A DNA stretch of 64,000 nucleotides from DASYTH01 sp035762905 (GCF_035762905.1 NZ_DASUCC010000097.1:186001-250000); one strand, 5' to 3'. Shown: positions 1 through 8,496, counted from the first letter of the stretch. Notes: generated from the sequence alone by a model not told the origin. Numbers and translations: made by a program.

Positions 1-51
1 CACGACCATGGCGAGCATGGCCAATCCGACCCGGCGCAGTGGTGTGTTCAT
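1..51 (-). CDS. pbpA: Penicillin-binding protein PbpA, N-terminal fragment
   Basis: Only the first 17 codons lie in the window. They read MNTPLRRVGLAMLAMVV, a basic start followed by the beginning of a membrane anchor, as in the class B PBPs that partner RodA. The ATG at 51 overlaps the rodA stop as ATGA, so the two are translationally coupled. Identity rests mainly on position: pbpA directly follows rodA in the conserved actinobacterial cluster fhaA-fhaB-pstP-rodA-pbpA-pknA-pknB. The transpeptidase domain is outside the window. Confidence 0.75.
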   Translation of the reverse strand, partial: MNTPLRRVGLAMLAMVV

Positions 52-1511
52 GACTGGGGCCGTTCGACCATGACGGTGTGCGCCTCCGCCAGCGGGGCCT
101 GGGCGGCCGGCTTCGGCCGGGCGCCGGTCTGCGGCCGCCGGGCCGCATCCGATATTCGGAGCAGCAGCGCCACCAGGATGTAGTTGGCCAGCAGCGATGA
201 GCCGCCGGCGGACAGGAACGGCGCGGTGATGCCGGTCAGCGGGATCAGCGCCGTCACCCCGCCGACCACCACGAACACCTGCATGATCAGCGCGAAGGCC
301 AGGCCGCCGCCGAGCAGCTTGCCGAACGTGTCCCGCACCGCGAGCGCGCTGCGCATCCCGCGCATCGCCAGCATCGTGTACACCAGCAGCAGCGCGGCCA
401 GCCCGATCAGGCCCAGCTCCTCGCCGATCGCCGCGGTGATGAAGTCGCTGTTGGCCAGCGGCACCATGTCCGGCCGGCCGGCGCCGAGCCCGGTCCCGCC
501 GACCCCGCCGGTGGCGAACCCGAACAGCGCCTGGGCGATCTGGAAGCCACCCCGGTCGTAGTCGGCGAACGGGTCGAGCCAGGTCTGCACCCGCTGGGCC
601 ACGTGGCCGAACACGTTGTAGGCGACCACGCAGCCGGCCACGAACAGGCCGAGCCCGACGACCACCCAGATCAGCCGCTCGGTGGCCACGTACAGCATCA
701 CCAGCAGGATGCCGAAGAACAGCAGCGAGGTGCCGAGATCCTTTTCGAAGATCAGTACGCCGACCGAGACCGCCCAGGCCACCAGGATCGGCCCGAGGTC
801 CCGGCCGCGCGGCAGGTCGACCCCGAGCACCCGCCGGCCGGCGGCCATGAACAGGTCCCGTTTGGACACCAGGAACGCGGCGAAGAAGATCAGCAGCAGG
901 ATCTTGGCGAACTCGCCCGGCTGGATCGAGAAGACGCCGATCCGCAGCCAGATCTTCGCCCCGTTGATGGTCGGCGCGATCAGGTCGGGCAGCACCGCCG
1001 GCAGCGCCAGCAGCACCAGACCGACCAGCCCGAACATGTACCCGTACCGGGTCAGCGTGCGGTGGTCCTTGACCACCTTCAGCACCGCGAGGAACAGCCC
1101 GAGCGCGATCACGGTCCACAGGATCTGCTTGGGAACCTGGTTGTTGACCTCAGTGGCGGTCTGCACCGCCCGCTCGGCGTAGGCCAGGTCCAGCCGGTAG
1201 ATCACCACCAGGCCGATCCCGTTGAGCAGCGCGACGCACGGCAGGATCAGCGGGTCGGCGTAGGGCGCCCAGGCCCGCACCGCGAGGTGCGCCACCGCGA
1301 ACACGGCCAGGTAGGCCAGGCCGTACCAGAGCAGCCGCAGCGTCAGCTGCTCCTCCTGGTTCACCTCGACCAGCATCAGGGCCCCGGTCACCAGAACGGC
1401 CGCGAACGACAGCATGAACAGCTCGGTGCCGCGCCTGGTCGGAGCCGACCTGTCCGGCGCGGCACTGCTCACCTGCCCCGCAACCGCAACCGGTGCCGCC
1501 GGCTCTGCCAT
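48..1511 (-). CDS. rodA: RodA/FtsW/SpoVE-family peptidoglycan glycosyltransferase
   Basis: 487 aa polytopic SEDS protein. A cytoplasmic N-terminal tail of about 30 residues precedes roughly 12 hydrophobic segments. Family signatures visible are the QPGEFAK stretch near residue 198 and the AAIGEELGLIG segment in the C-terminal third, plus the large extracytoplasmic loop with DPFADYDRGGFQ. SEDS proteins polymerise lipid II glycan strands at the membrane together with a class B PBP, here the downstream pbpA. The start at 1511 overlaps the pstP stop by 1 nt and the stop overlaps pbpA by 4 nt. RodA rather than FtsW is chosen from the operon context. The Ala/Pro-rich C-terminal tail is unremarkable. 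Confidence 0.93.
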   Translation of the reverse strand: MAEPAAPVAVAGQVSSAAPDRSAPTRRGTELFMLSFAAVLVTGALMLVEVNQEEQLTLRLLWYGLAYLAVFAVAHLAVRAWAPYADPLILPCVALLNGIGLVVIYRLDLAYAERAVQTATEVNNQVPKQILWTVIALGLFLAVLKVVKDHRTLTRYGYMFGLVGLVLLALPAVLPDLIAPTINGAKIWLRIGVFSIQPGEFAKILLLIFFAAFLVSKRDLFMAAGRRVLGVDLPRGRDLGPILVAWAVSVGVLIFEKDLGTSLLFFGILLVMLYVATERLIWVVVGLGLFVAGCVVAYNVFGHVAQRVQTWLDPFADYDRGGFQIAQALFGFATGGVGGTGLGAGRPDMVPLANSDFITAAIGEELGLIGLAALLLVYTMLAMRGMRSALAVRDTFGKLLGGGLAFALIMQVFVVVGGVTALIPLTGITAPFLSAGGSSLLANYILVALLLRISDAARRPQTGARPKPAAQAPLAEAHTVMVERPQS

Positions 1512-2950
1512 CAGCCACCACCCTTGTCCCCGGGGTGCGGCTTGCGGCAGTTGAGCCCGGGAACCGGCTCGGCCTTGCCCGGCGGCAGCACGTCGGCGGT
1601 GGTGGACGGGGTCTGGCCGGGCGTGGCGCCCTGGCCGGGTGCTGGCACGCCCGTCGGCGGGATGGTCGACGGGGTCGACGACGTCGTCTGGGTGCGCTCC
1701 TGCCTGCGGACGAAGTCGTCGCAGCTGGGCAGGCCGTACTTGCTGCGCAGGTCCTGGATGAACTCGCGGGCGTCCTGGATGCTCTCGAAGCTCTCCGTGC
1801 CCGAGCGCACCGAGTCCTGGCCGGCCGCCTGCAGGTCCTCGACGTAACGTTTGTCACAGGTCGCGTCCGGGTCGCAGGAGCCCTGCACCTGGTGGTTCAG
1901 CGAGATGCCCATGATGCTGCCGCGCACCCCTTGGAAGATCGCGATCTCGCCGCCATCGCCCTCGCCGACGAAGTACTGCCGGTTGACCGCGATGATCCCG
2001 GCGATCGCGCCCGCCGCGATCAGCATGACCAGCACCAGCAGGATCACCACGAGCCGGATTCGTTTGCGCCGCTTGATCCGCGGGTCCGGCGGCTCCTCCG
2101 GCGGCTCCACCCGCACCGGCTGGATCCGCGGCGAGGTGATCGCCCCGGCCCGCGCGGCCGGCGAGTCCGGCGGCGGCGGCTCGTCGTGGTTGCCGCCCGC
2201 GGCTCCGCCCACGATCGGCGCGTCCTCACCGAAGTCGATGTCCACCACGTCGGCGATGATCACCGTGACGTTGTCCGGACCGCCGCCCTTGAGCGCCAGC
2301 TCGATCATCCGGTCCGCGCACGACTGCGGATCCGCGATCTGGATCGCCTCGCTGAGCGTCTCGTGGCTGACCACGCTGGACAGGCCGTCCGAGCAGAGCA
2401 GGTACCGGTCGCCCGGCCGGGCCTCCCGGATCGTCAGGTTCGGCTCGATCTCGTGCCCGGTCAGCGCCTTGAGCAGCAGCGAGCGCTGCGGGTGGGTGGC
2501 CGCCTCGTCGTCGGTGATCCGGCCCTCGTCGATCAGCGACTGGACGAACGTGTCGTCGTGGGTGATCTGCGCGAACGTGCCGTTGCGCCGCAGGTAGGCC
2601 CGTGAGTCGCCGATGTGCACCAGGCCGATCCGGCTGCCCGCGAACAGGATCGCGGTGAGCGTGGTGCCCATGCCGTCCAGCTCCGGATCGCTGGCCACCA
2701 GCTCGGCGATCGCACTGTTGCCGGCCAGCGTCGCGTCCCGCAGCTGGCTGAGCAGGTCGTCGCTGGGCTCGTCGTCGTCCAGCGGGGCCAGCGCGGCGAT
2801 GACCACCTTGCTGGCCACCTCGCCGGCGGCGTGCCCGCCCATCCCGTCGGCAAGCGAGAGCAGCCGGGGACCCGCGTACACGGAGTCCTGGTTGTTGGAG
2901 CGGACCAGGCCCCGGTCGCTGCGGGCGGCGTAGCGAAGAACGAGGGTCAT
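1511..2950 (-). CDS. pstP: Serine/threonine protein phosphatase PstP (PP2C family)
   Basis: 479 aa. Residues 1-236 form a PP2C domain with the metal-binding motifs RSNNQDS, LADGMGGHAAGE, IGDSRAYL, LLCSDGLS and GGPDNVTV. A Pro/Glu-rich linker leads to one transmembrane helix (about 297-319). The remaining ~160 residues should lie outside the cell and end in a Thr/Ser/Pro-rich tail. PstP dephosphorylates PknA/PknB and their targets, including FhaA-type proteins, so it balances the kinases that normally follow pbpA. ATG at 2950 overlaps the fhaB stop as ATGA, so fhaB-pstP-rodA-pbpA is a tightly coupled operon. Confidence 0.95.
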   Translation of the reverse strand: MTLVLRYAARSDRGLVRSNNQDSVYAGPRLLSLADGMGGHAAGEVASKVVIAALAPLDDDEPSDDLLSQLRDATLAGNSAIAELVASDPELDGMGTTLTAILFAGSRIGLVHIGDSRAYLRRNGTFAQITHDDTFVQSLIDEGRITDDEAATHPQRSLLLKALTGHEIEPNLTIREARPGDRYLLCSDGLSSVVSHETLSEAIQIADPQSCADRMIELALKGGGPDNVTVIIADVVDIDFGEDAPIVGGAAGGNHDEPPPPDSPAARAGAITSPRIQPVRVEPPEEPPDPRIKRRKRIRLVVILLVLVMLIAAGAIAGIIAVNRQYFVGEGDGGEIAIFQGVRGSIMGISLNHQVQGSCDPDATCDKRYVEDLQAAGQDSVRSGTESFESIQDAREFIQDLRSKYGLPSCDDFVRRQERTQTTSSTPSTIPPTGVPAPGQGATPGQTPSTTADVLPPGKAEPVPGLNCRKPHPGDKGGG

Positions 2951-3399
2951 GAGCGCAGCTCGATCACCGTCTTACCGATTCGGATCGGGGCGCCAAGCGG
3001 CACCCGGATGGGTGCCGTGACCTTAGCTCTATCGAGAAACGTGCCGTTCGTCGAGCCCAGATCTTCCACGTACCAATCGGTTCCCCGCAGCGAGATCCGA
3101 GCGTGCCTGGTAGACGCGAAGTCGTCGTCCAGTACCAGAGTGGAGTCGTCCGCCCGGCCGATCATGATCGGCCGGCCGTCCAGGGCGATCCGGGTGCCCG
3201 CCAGAGCACCGTGCGTCACCACCAGCTGCCGGGGTGTCTTGCCGCGCTTCATCGCCGAGCGCCGGAAACCGGGCACCCCCACGCGCAGCCCCGCGGCCGC
3301 GTAGAGGTCCGAGCGGACCACCCGAAGGGCGGCCAGCACGAACAACCAGAGCAGGGCGAGAAACCCTGCTCTGGTCAGCTGCATGATGAGCTCAGGCAC
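2947..3399 (-). CDS. fhaB: FHA-domain protein FhaB (FipA)
   Basis: 150 aa. An N-terminal membrane segment (AGFLALLWLFVLAALRVV, about residues 11-28) is followed by a short linker and a C-terminal FHA domain. The domain shows GRADDSTL, the phosphothreonine-binding core with ARISLRG, and DLGSTNGTFLD. FHA domains bind phosphothreonine on Ser/Thr kinase substrates; the M. tuberculosis orthologue links the kinases to septation and wall synthesis. A 99-bp gap separates it from fhaA, and it overlaps pstP by 4 nt. Confidence 0.93.
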   Translation of the reverse strand: MPELIMQLTRAGFLALLWLFVLAALRVVRSDLYAAAGLRVGVPGFRRSAMKRGKTPRQLVVTHGALAGTRIALDGRPIMIGRADDSTLVLDDDFASTRHARISLRGTDWYVEDLGSTNGTFLDRAKVTAPIRVPLGAPIRIGKTVIELRS

Positions 3400-3498
3400 T
3401 GCTAACGAACGCTCCCAGCCGATGTGTCACCCATTTTAGGATGCGGCCAAGCGGGCGGACCTACTGCCCGCCCGCTCCAGCCGCTATGTCCCCGCCGA

Positions 3499-4644
3499 TC
3501 AGCCCTGGGTGCGGAACACCAGCGACGAATGCCCAATCCGCACCACGTCGCCGTCCGCGAGCTGCCAGGTCTGCACCGGCGTCCCGTTCACCGTCGTCCC
3601 GTTGGTCGAGCCCAGGTCGGCGAGGGTCGCGCTCTGCCCGTCCCAGGTGATCTCCAGGTGCCGGCGGGAGACCCCGGTGTCCGGCAGCCGGAAGTCCGCG
3701 TCCTGACCGCGGCCGACCACGTTCCCACCCTGCTTGAGCGAGTAGGTGCGGTTCGAGCCGTCGTCAAGCTGCAGGCTCGCCTGGAGCTGGCGTGGACCGG
3801 TCTGCACCGCCGGCGGCGCGTAGCCCTGCTGGGCGTACGGGTCGCCCCCCGGCGGGGGGTAACCGCCCTGCTGGCCGTAGCCCTGCTGGCCGTAGCCCTG
3901 GTCGTAGCCACCGCCCTGCTGGCCGTAACCCTGGTCGTAGCCGGGCTGCGGAGCGTAGCCCTGCTGGCCGTAGCCCTGGTCGTAGCCGGGCTGCGGTGCG
4001 TAGCCACCACCGCCACCGGGCTGCGGTGCGTACCCCTGGCCGTAGCCGCCCTGCTGCTGGCCATAGCCCTGGTCGTACCCGCCGCCCTGCTGGCCGTACC
4101 CGTAGTTGGGATCGTTGCCGTACTGGCCTTGGCCGTATCCGTACTGCCCGTACGGATCGCCATCTGGCGCGTGGCCTGGAGGCTGGCTCATGGATCGGTC
4201 TCCTGCGTTGCGAGGTAGTGCTGACGGCGTGCGCGCCGGTTGGCCCGCACCCCTGGCGCTGGTTGCCTTCACGTCAGGGTCGACGGTCGAGCGGATTCGA
4301 AACTGTCCGGTGTGCAGCGCGTCGGAGCGCTCCAGGGAGACTACGACGTCACCATAAGTGTCCCAACCGTGCTCGGCGAGATGCTCCGCCACACAGTCCG
4401 CGAGCAGCGCCGTGATGCGGGCCTCGTCGTCGGCGAAGTTCTGGTGGTCGTTCGGCCCCAACTGCACAATGTAGTAGTTCGGGGCCAGCAGCCGACCGCC
4501 GGCGAGTTCGCGAACGTTGCCCTCACCCTCGCGCTGCAGCGCCTGTGCCACTTCTTGGGGCACGACGTTGCCACCGAACACACGAGCGAAAGAGTTCCCG
4601 ACCAGGTTCTCCAGCTTCCGGTTCAACCGTTGGCCGATGCCCAT
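3499..4644 (-). CDS. fhaA: FHA-domain protein FhaA (DUF3662 + FHA)
   Basis: 381 aa. An N-terminal DUF3662 domain (about 1-120, beginning MGIGQRLNRKLENLVG) is followed by a long low-complexity Gly/Tyr/Gln region (about 165-285, many GYGQQ/GYDQ units) and a C-terminal FHA domain (about 297-381) with VVGRGQDADFRLPD, SRRHLEI and DLGSTNGT. FhaA binds phosphorylated wall-synthesis factors such as MurJ in mycobacteria. An upstream ATG at 4659 is in frame, but the GGAGGGAGG purine tract lies between the two ATGs and fits the start at 4644. First gene of the cell-wall operon. Confidence 0.93.
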   Translation of the reverse strand: MGIGQRLNRKLENLVGNSFARVFGGNVVPQEVAQALQREGEGNVRELAGGRLLAPNYYIVQLGPNDHQNFADDEARITALLADCVAEHLAEHGWDTYGDVVVSLERSDALHTGQFRIRSTVDPDVKATSARGAGQPARTPSALPRNAGDRSMSQPPGHAPDGDPYGQYGYGQGQYGNDPNYGYGQQGGGYDQGYGQQQGGYGQGYAPQPGGGGGYAPQPGYDQGYGQQGYAPQPGYDQGYGQQGGGYDQGYGQQGYGQQGGYPPPGGDPYAQQGYAPPAVQTGPRQLQASLQLDDGSNRTYSLKQGGNVVGRGQDADFRLPDTGVSRRHLEITWDGQSATLADLGSTNGTTVNGTPVQTWQLADGDVVRIGHSSLVFRTQG

Positions 4645-4650
4645 GGGACC

Positions 4651-4659
4651 TCCCTCCAT
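4651..4659 (-). promoter_or_regulatory. Ribosome binding site deciding the fhaA start
   Basis: The minus strand reads ATGGAGGGAGGTCCCATG. The GGAGGGAGG core lies between the two candidate ATGs and is correctly spaced only for the second one, at 4644. Confidence 0.7.
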
Positions 4660-4757
4660 CGTGTGTTCCTCGGTCGATCGTATCCGGGTGAGGGCCGAGT
4701 GACAGAAGGATGTACAAACCGGCCTGATCTGCCCGTGCTACGCTTCCTCGGTCGCTC

Positions 4758-4840
4758 GGGCGAGTGGCGGAATGGCAGACGCGCACGGTTCAGGTCCGTG
4801 TGTCCGTAAGGACGTGGGGGTTCAACTCCCCCCTCGCCCA
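4758..4840 (+). tRNA. tRNA-Leu (anticodon CAG)
   Basis: 83-nt class II tRNA. The acceptor stem GGGCGAG pairs with CTCGCCC, discriminator A at 4840, and the 3' CCA is not encoded. The anticodon stem CACGG/CCGTG encloses loop TTCAGGT, giving anticodon CAG at 4791-4793. A short variable arm (TGTCCGTAAGGACG) and the T arm GGGGG-TTCAACT-CCCCC follow. The position directly upstream of fhaA matches leuT in M. tuberculosis. Confidence 0.97.
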
Positions 4841-4874
4841 CGATCTCCCCCAACCTTGTGTCCGCGGAAAGCGC

Positions 4875-4890
4875 GGACCGGTGGTGCGAT
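4875..4890. repeat. GGACCGGTGG intergenic motif, copy 1
   Basis: The 16-mer GGACCGGTGGTGCGAT here matches 15 of 16 positions of the left arm of the large inverted repeat at 11207-11222. Both copies are in non-coding DNA. Confidence 0.5.
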
Positions 4891-4897
4891 CGATCAT

Positions 4898-4920
4898 TTT
4901 GGGGGGCCGAGCCCCCCAAA
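4898..4920 (+). terminator. Perfect G/C hairpin downstream of tRNA-Leu
   Basis: TTTGGGGGG (4898-4906) pairs exactly with CCCCCCAAA (4912-4920) around a 5-nt CCGAG loop. It is symmetric and could end transcription from either side. Similar GGGGGG/CCCCCC hairpins recur in actinobacterial intergenic DNA. Confidence 0.65.
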
Positions 4921-4971
4921 CCCCCCCACGGTGCTGTTCGTCCGGACCCGGCGCTGGGCCCGTTGGGGGGG

Positions 4972-5387
4972 TGACCAGCGTGTCTGGGGCGGACGCCTTG
5001 GTCTTCGCTCTTCTCTACTCGCCGCTCGGTGTTGCGCGGGGCGGGTTCGTGTGGGCTGTCGCTGGGCCGGGTGGGGTTGACCAGCAGGTCGGAGGGCGGC
5101 TTGGACGCTTTGCCTCCTTTCCTTCCTGGGCTGGGTCTTCCTGAGGAGCATCTCCTTTCTTTCCACCCCTCAATGCTGTGTGCGGGGTTGGCTTGTTGGC
5201 CGGAGCAGGGTCTTTGGGGGTTGACCGGCGTGTCTGGGGCGGACGCCTTGCTGCTTGGCACCTGCTGTGGTTGGTCTTCTTGGGGATGAACCTCCTTGTC
5301 TGCTCATTCCTCCATGTTGGGGCGCAGTGGGTCTTGTGGCGGCTTGGACGCCTGGCTGCTTCCAACGGTGGGTTGGGTCTTCCTGAG
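4972..5387. repeat. Imperfect ~250-bp tandem repeat
   Basis: Three blocks recur with nearly constant spacing. A 29-nt block at 4972-5000 recurs at 5222-5250 with one mismatch (offset 250). GCGGCTTGGACGC at 5096-5108 recurs at 5339-5351 (offset 243). GGGTCTTCCTGAG at 5133-5145 recurs at 5375-5387 (offset 242). The DNA between the blocks has diverged. This indicates an old duplication or two copies of one repeat family; no coding function is apparent. Confidence 0.7.
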
Positions 5388-5466
5388 CCGGTGGTTGGGT
5401 CGGTTGGAGGTTGGTCGGGGTGGGGTGCTTCGGAGTCCTTCTTTTGTTCGGGGTAGCCGCGTTGGT

Positions 5467-5515
5467 CGGGGGGTTTGGGGGGCTTGGGCGGGGGTTACGG
5501 GGGGCTTTGGGGTGG
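5467..5515 (+). other. Cluster of seven G-runs (potential G-quadruplex)
   Basis: G-runs of 3-6 occupy 5467-5472, 5476-5481, 5485-5487, 5489-5493, 5498-5503, 5508-5511 and 5513-5515, with loops of 1-4 nt. This satisfies the usual four-run quadruplex pattern in several registers. Confidence 0.6.
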
Positions 5516-5880
5516 GTACTTTGCGTGATGGGGGTGGGGTTGGAAATGCGTTGGGAGTGGGCGGATCGGGTTTTTGATTGCCCTTGGGGGTGTTTGCGTG
5601 GTGGTGGGGTTGGGCTGGGGCGGTGAATGTCATTGTTGTAATTAGGGCGTTTTGGGGAGTGCCGGTCGTCGGGGGGATGGGCTGGATGGCAGCACAGTCG
5701 GGGCGAAGTTTTGTGGTTGGTTGTCGACCGGTTATCGACGCCTTCGCGCCGGTGGTCGCAGCGGGGGTGCTCGCGTCTCCGAATGAGACCGGGGTTCCTG
5801 GTACGCCGGATACGTAAGGGTTCAAAACCGGGGGCCCGGTCGGTGGGCGCGCGGTGGGCGGTAGACGAGAGGGCAGGTCC

Positions 5881-6501
5881 GTGAGCGGCACATCTGGGCG
5901 CACCGCAGTACCGGAGCACCTCAAGGGACTGCCGGCGCCCCTCGTTCCTCCGGTGGAGCTGCCGGCGCCGATCGACGAGCTGGCGGTGGCCGCCGCCAAG
6001 GAGTTGGGCTGGCCGGGCATCGTGCTCCCGGAGATGCGGCTGCTCGGGCGACGGATCTGCCTCGTCGTCGAGCTGATGACCGAGGCGCACGCGGAGCGGA
6101 TCTGCCTCGGTCAGCTGCCGGTCACCGACCGGGAGAGCGTGGCCACCTGGGTGTGGCCGGAGTTCGCCGGCCGGGTGCCCGAGCCGGCCGTGCGGGTGGT
6201 GGGCGCGATCGCGGTGGCCCGGCACTGGCGGACCGGGCTGGCCAACGTCGTTCCGTTCCTGCGCTACGGCGACGCCGCGGTGGTGCTGCCCACCTCCGTC
6301 GTGCTCACCAACGACTATCTGGTGAACTGCCTGCCGCGGGCGCGCGGGTACGGCGTCGCCGTTGTGCGCACCGAGCCGGACGCCACCGTCGACCTCGATC
6401 TCCCCGGGCGGGCCGAGCGGGCGCACGCCGGAATCGACAGCACCCACCGGTGGATCAGCGAGCTGGCCTACGACAAGGTGCTCAGCTCGGCGACGCGGTA
6501 G
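5881..6501 (+). CDS. Conserved hypothetical protein
   Basis: 206 aa, not recognised as a named family. The protein is soluble, with no signal peptide or membrane segment. It opens with a Pro-rich stretch (LPAPLVPPVELPAP), and the central part is a mixed alpha/beta sequence with Trp and Arg clusters. The GTG at 5881 is preferred because GAGAGGGCAGG sits just upstream; an in-frame start at 5854 would add nine poorly conserved-looking residues. The SDR gene begins 3 nt after its stop, so the pair is probably co-transcribed. Confidence 0.75.
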   Translation: MSGTSGRTAVPEHLKGLPAPLVPPVELPAPIDELAVAAAKELGWPGIVLPEMRLLGRRICLVVELMTEAHAERICLGQLPVTDRESVATWVWPEFAGRVPEPAVRVVGAIAVARHWRTGLANVVPFLRYGDAAVVLPTSVVLTNDYLVNCLPRARGYGVAVVRTEPDATVDLDLPGRAERAHAGIDSTHRWISELAYDKVLSSATR

Positions 6502-6504
6502 ATC

Positions 6505-7125
6505 ATGCGGGTGGTGACGGCCGGCGGGCACGGACAGATCGCGCTGCTGTTCCAACGGTTGCTGGCCGAACGCGGTGACCAGGCGGTCGGCATCGTGCGC
6601 AATCCCGACCACACTGACGACCTCCGGGCGATCGGCGCGGAGCCGGTGTTGCTCGATCTGGAACGGTCCGATGTGGACGCCGTCGCCAACGTCCTTGCCG
6701 GCGCGGACGCCGCGGTGTTCGCCGCCGGAGCCGGACCGGGCAGCGGCGCCGCCCGCAAGGACACGGTGGACCGGGCCGCCGCCGTGCGGTTCGCCGCCGC
6801 GGCCGAACAGGCCGGAGTGCGCCGGCACATCCAGATCAGCGCGATGGGACTGGACCGCGCCGGTGAGTCCGAAATGGACGACGTGTTCCGCGCCTACCTG
6901 GTGGCCAAGGACGCCGCCGAACGCGATCTGCGGACCAGGGATCTGGACTGGACCATCCTGCGGCCGGGGCGGCTCACCGACGAACCGGCCACCGGCCGGG
7001 TGCGGCTGGCCGCGTCCGTCCCGTACGGACTCGTCAGCCGGGCCGACGTGGCGGCGACAGTCGTTGCGCTGCTTGATGATCCGTCAACCGTGCGGCAGAC
7101 TCTCGAACTGGTCTCAGCCGATTGA
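6505..7125 (+). CDS. NAD(P)-binding atypical SDR (YwnB/NmrA-like)
   Basis: 206 aa. The N-terminal Rossmann signature is TAGGHGQIALLFQ (about residues 5-17), followed by IVRNPDH and an acidic residue after the second strand. AAEQAGVRRHIQISAMG matches the atypical SDR (SDR_a5) sugar-epimerase-like or NAD(P)H-binding proteins. These bind a dinucleotide and often lack the catalytic Tyr-Lys pair. It follows the preceding hypothetical gene by 3 nt, and its end overlaps the convergent FAD oxidase by 12 nt. Substrate unknown. Confidence 0.8.
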   Translation: MRVVTAGGHGQIALLFQRLLAERGDQAVGIVRNPDHTDDLRAIGAEPVLLDLERSDVDAVANVLAGADAAVFAAGAGPGSGAARKDTVDRAAAVRFAAAAEQAGVRRHIQISAMGLDRAGESEMDDVFRAYLVAKDAAERDLRTRDLDWTILRPGRLTDEPATGRVRLAASVPYGLVSRADVAATVVALLDDPSTVRQTLELVSAD

Positions 7126-8427
7126 CGGACCGAGAACCCGTTCCGTGTAAGGGTTCGCGAACCGGCCATCCCGATCGACCTCGGCCCGCACCCGGGCGAA
7201 GTCGTCGAACTTCGGGTACCGGGACCGCAGCGTCGCCGCGTCGAGGGAGTGCATCTTCCCCCAGTGCGGCCGCCCGCCGACCGCGCCGACGATCGACTCG
7301 AACACGTCGAAGTAGGCCCGGAACGGCATCCCCACGTACTGGTGGACGGCGATGTAGGCGGTGTCCCGGCCGTACGCGGTGGACAGCCAGATGTCGTCCG
7401 CGGCCGCGACCCGCACCTCGATCGGGAACATCACCGGGTCGGCAAGGGCCGCAATGGCCGGGCGCAACTCGTTGATCACGTCCCGAAGCGATTCCCGTGG
7501 GATCGCGTACTCGGACTCCACGAAATGCACCCGGCGGCTGGTCACGAACACCCGGTGCGAAACGTCGCTGTAGGTCCGGGCGGACAGCACCGACGAGGAC
7601 AACCGGCCGAACGGGCGGACCAGTGCCGGAATCCGGCGACCGAGCTTGCAGGCCGTGCCGAGCGCGTAGTTCTCGATCACCTCGTACTCGTAGAACCGCC
7701 GCACCGGGCCGAGCGGCTTGGCCGTCGCGCCGGCCATCAGCCGGTTGTTGCGCTTGGTCAGGGCGTTGCGGCCGTACGGGAACCAGTAGAACTCGAAATG
7801 GTCGTTGGCCTCCCAGTGCCGCTCGAGCGCATCCAACACCGAGTCCAGCGGCTCCGGCCGTTCCTCGGCGGCGAGCACGTAGGACGGCTCGGTCCGCAGC
7901 GTCACCGTGCTGATCACGCCGAGGGCGCCGAGACCGACCCGGGCCGCGGCGAACAGCTCGGGTCGTTCGGTGGCCGAGCAGGTCACCACCGAACCGTCGG
8001 CCAACACCAGCTCCAGCCCGATCACCTGAGTGGCCAGTCCGCCGAACGTGGCGCCGGTGCCGTGGGTGCCGGTGGAGATCGCGCCGGAGATGGTCTGCGC
8101 GTCGATGTCACCCAGGTTGATCATGGCCAGCCCGAGCCGGTCCAGCGAGGCGTTCAGCGCGCGCAGCGTGGTTCCGGAGCGGACGGTCACCTCGCGGGTG
8201 CCCACGTCCGCGGACACGATGCCGGTCCACCCGGACAGGTCGAGCGCCACCCCGTGGGCCGCCCCGACCGCGGTGAACGAGTGGCCGCTGCCTCTCGCCC
8301 GGATCGTGTGGCCGGCCTCGGCCGCGCCGGTGACCGCCTTGCTGATCTCGGTGACGTCCCGTGGCCGCACCACGTCCCTCGCGACCGCGGACTCGGTCCC
8401 GGCCCAGTTGCGCCATGCCGTCGACAT
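7114..8427 (-). CDS. FAD-linked oxidoreductase, D-arabinono-1,4-lactone oxidase type
   Basis: 437 aa. The N-terminal PCMH FAD domain (about 15-180) contains RGSGHSF, whose His is the usual covalent FAD site, and ISTGTHGTG. The C-terminal ALO domain has the PHWGKMH signature near residue 397. Family members oxidise aldonolactones or polyols with oxygen or an acceptor. The ATG at 8427 is chosen over 8472 because GGAGGTCAC precedes it. Diverges from the PLP aldolase at 8497. The substrate cannot be read from sequence. Confidence 0.88.
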   Translation of the reverse strand: MSTAWRNWAGTESAVARDVVRPRDVTEISKAVTGAAEAGHTIRARGSGHSFTAVGAAHGVALDLSGWTGIVSADVGTREVTVRSGTTLRALNASLDRLGLAMINLGDIDAQTISGAISTGTHGTGATFGGLATQVIGLELVLADGSVVTCSATERPELFAAARVGLGALGVISTVTLRTEPSYVLAAEERPEPLDSVLDALERHWEANDHFEFYWFPYGRNALTKRNNRLMAGATAKPLGPVRRFYEYEVIENYALGTACKLGRRIPALVRPFGRLSSSVLSARTYSDVSHRVFVTSRRVHFVESEYAIPRESLRDVINELRPAIAALADPVMFPIEVRVAAADDIWLSTAYGRDTAYIAVHQYVGMPFRAYFDVFESIVGAVGGRPHWGKMHSLDAATLRSRYPKFDDFARVRAEVDRDGRFANPYTERVLGPSIG

Positions 8428-8483
8428 GTGACCTCCGACGCAGACCATAAGTGAAACAACTTCACATTTCAAGGAAGTTGACG

Positions 8484-8489
8484 TACCGT
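8484..8489 (+). promoter_or_regulatory. -10 box TACCGT of a probable leaderless transcript
   Basis: TACCGT lies 7 nt before the GTG at 8497. TTCACA at 8461-8466 is a plausible -35 with a 17-nt spacer. No Shine-Dalgarno sequence is present. Confidence 0.6.
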
Positions 8490-8496
8490 TTGACTC

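Larger units (their letters stand above)
4841..5880. other. Gene-free kilobase between tRNA-Leu and the next CDS
   Basis: No convincing gene. Open frames on both strands are low-complexity (Pro/Lys/Arg-rich on minus, Gly/Val-rich on plus) and have no ribosome-binding context. The composition differs from its neighbours: the plus strand is rich in G and T and poor in C. It holds a perfect hairpin (4898-4920), an imperfect ~250-bp repeat (4972-5387) and a string of G-runs (5467-5515), listed separately. Confidence 0.75.

Noticed and set aside
4758..5000. Integrated element using tRNA-Leu as attachment site
   Set aside because: No integrase or other mobile-element gene was found and no second copy of the tRNA 3' end was noticed in the window.
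4972..5250. CRISPR-like direct repeats
   Set aside because: Only two copies of the 29-nt block, 250 bp apart, with no regular spacers and no cas genes.
5170..6828. 552-aa minus-strand open frame over the repeat region and the genes at 5881 and 6505
   Set aside because: Low-complexity Pro/Arg/His sequence with no start context. It runs antisense to two convincing genes and through repeat DNA; a product of G/C codon bias.
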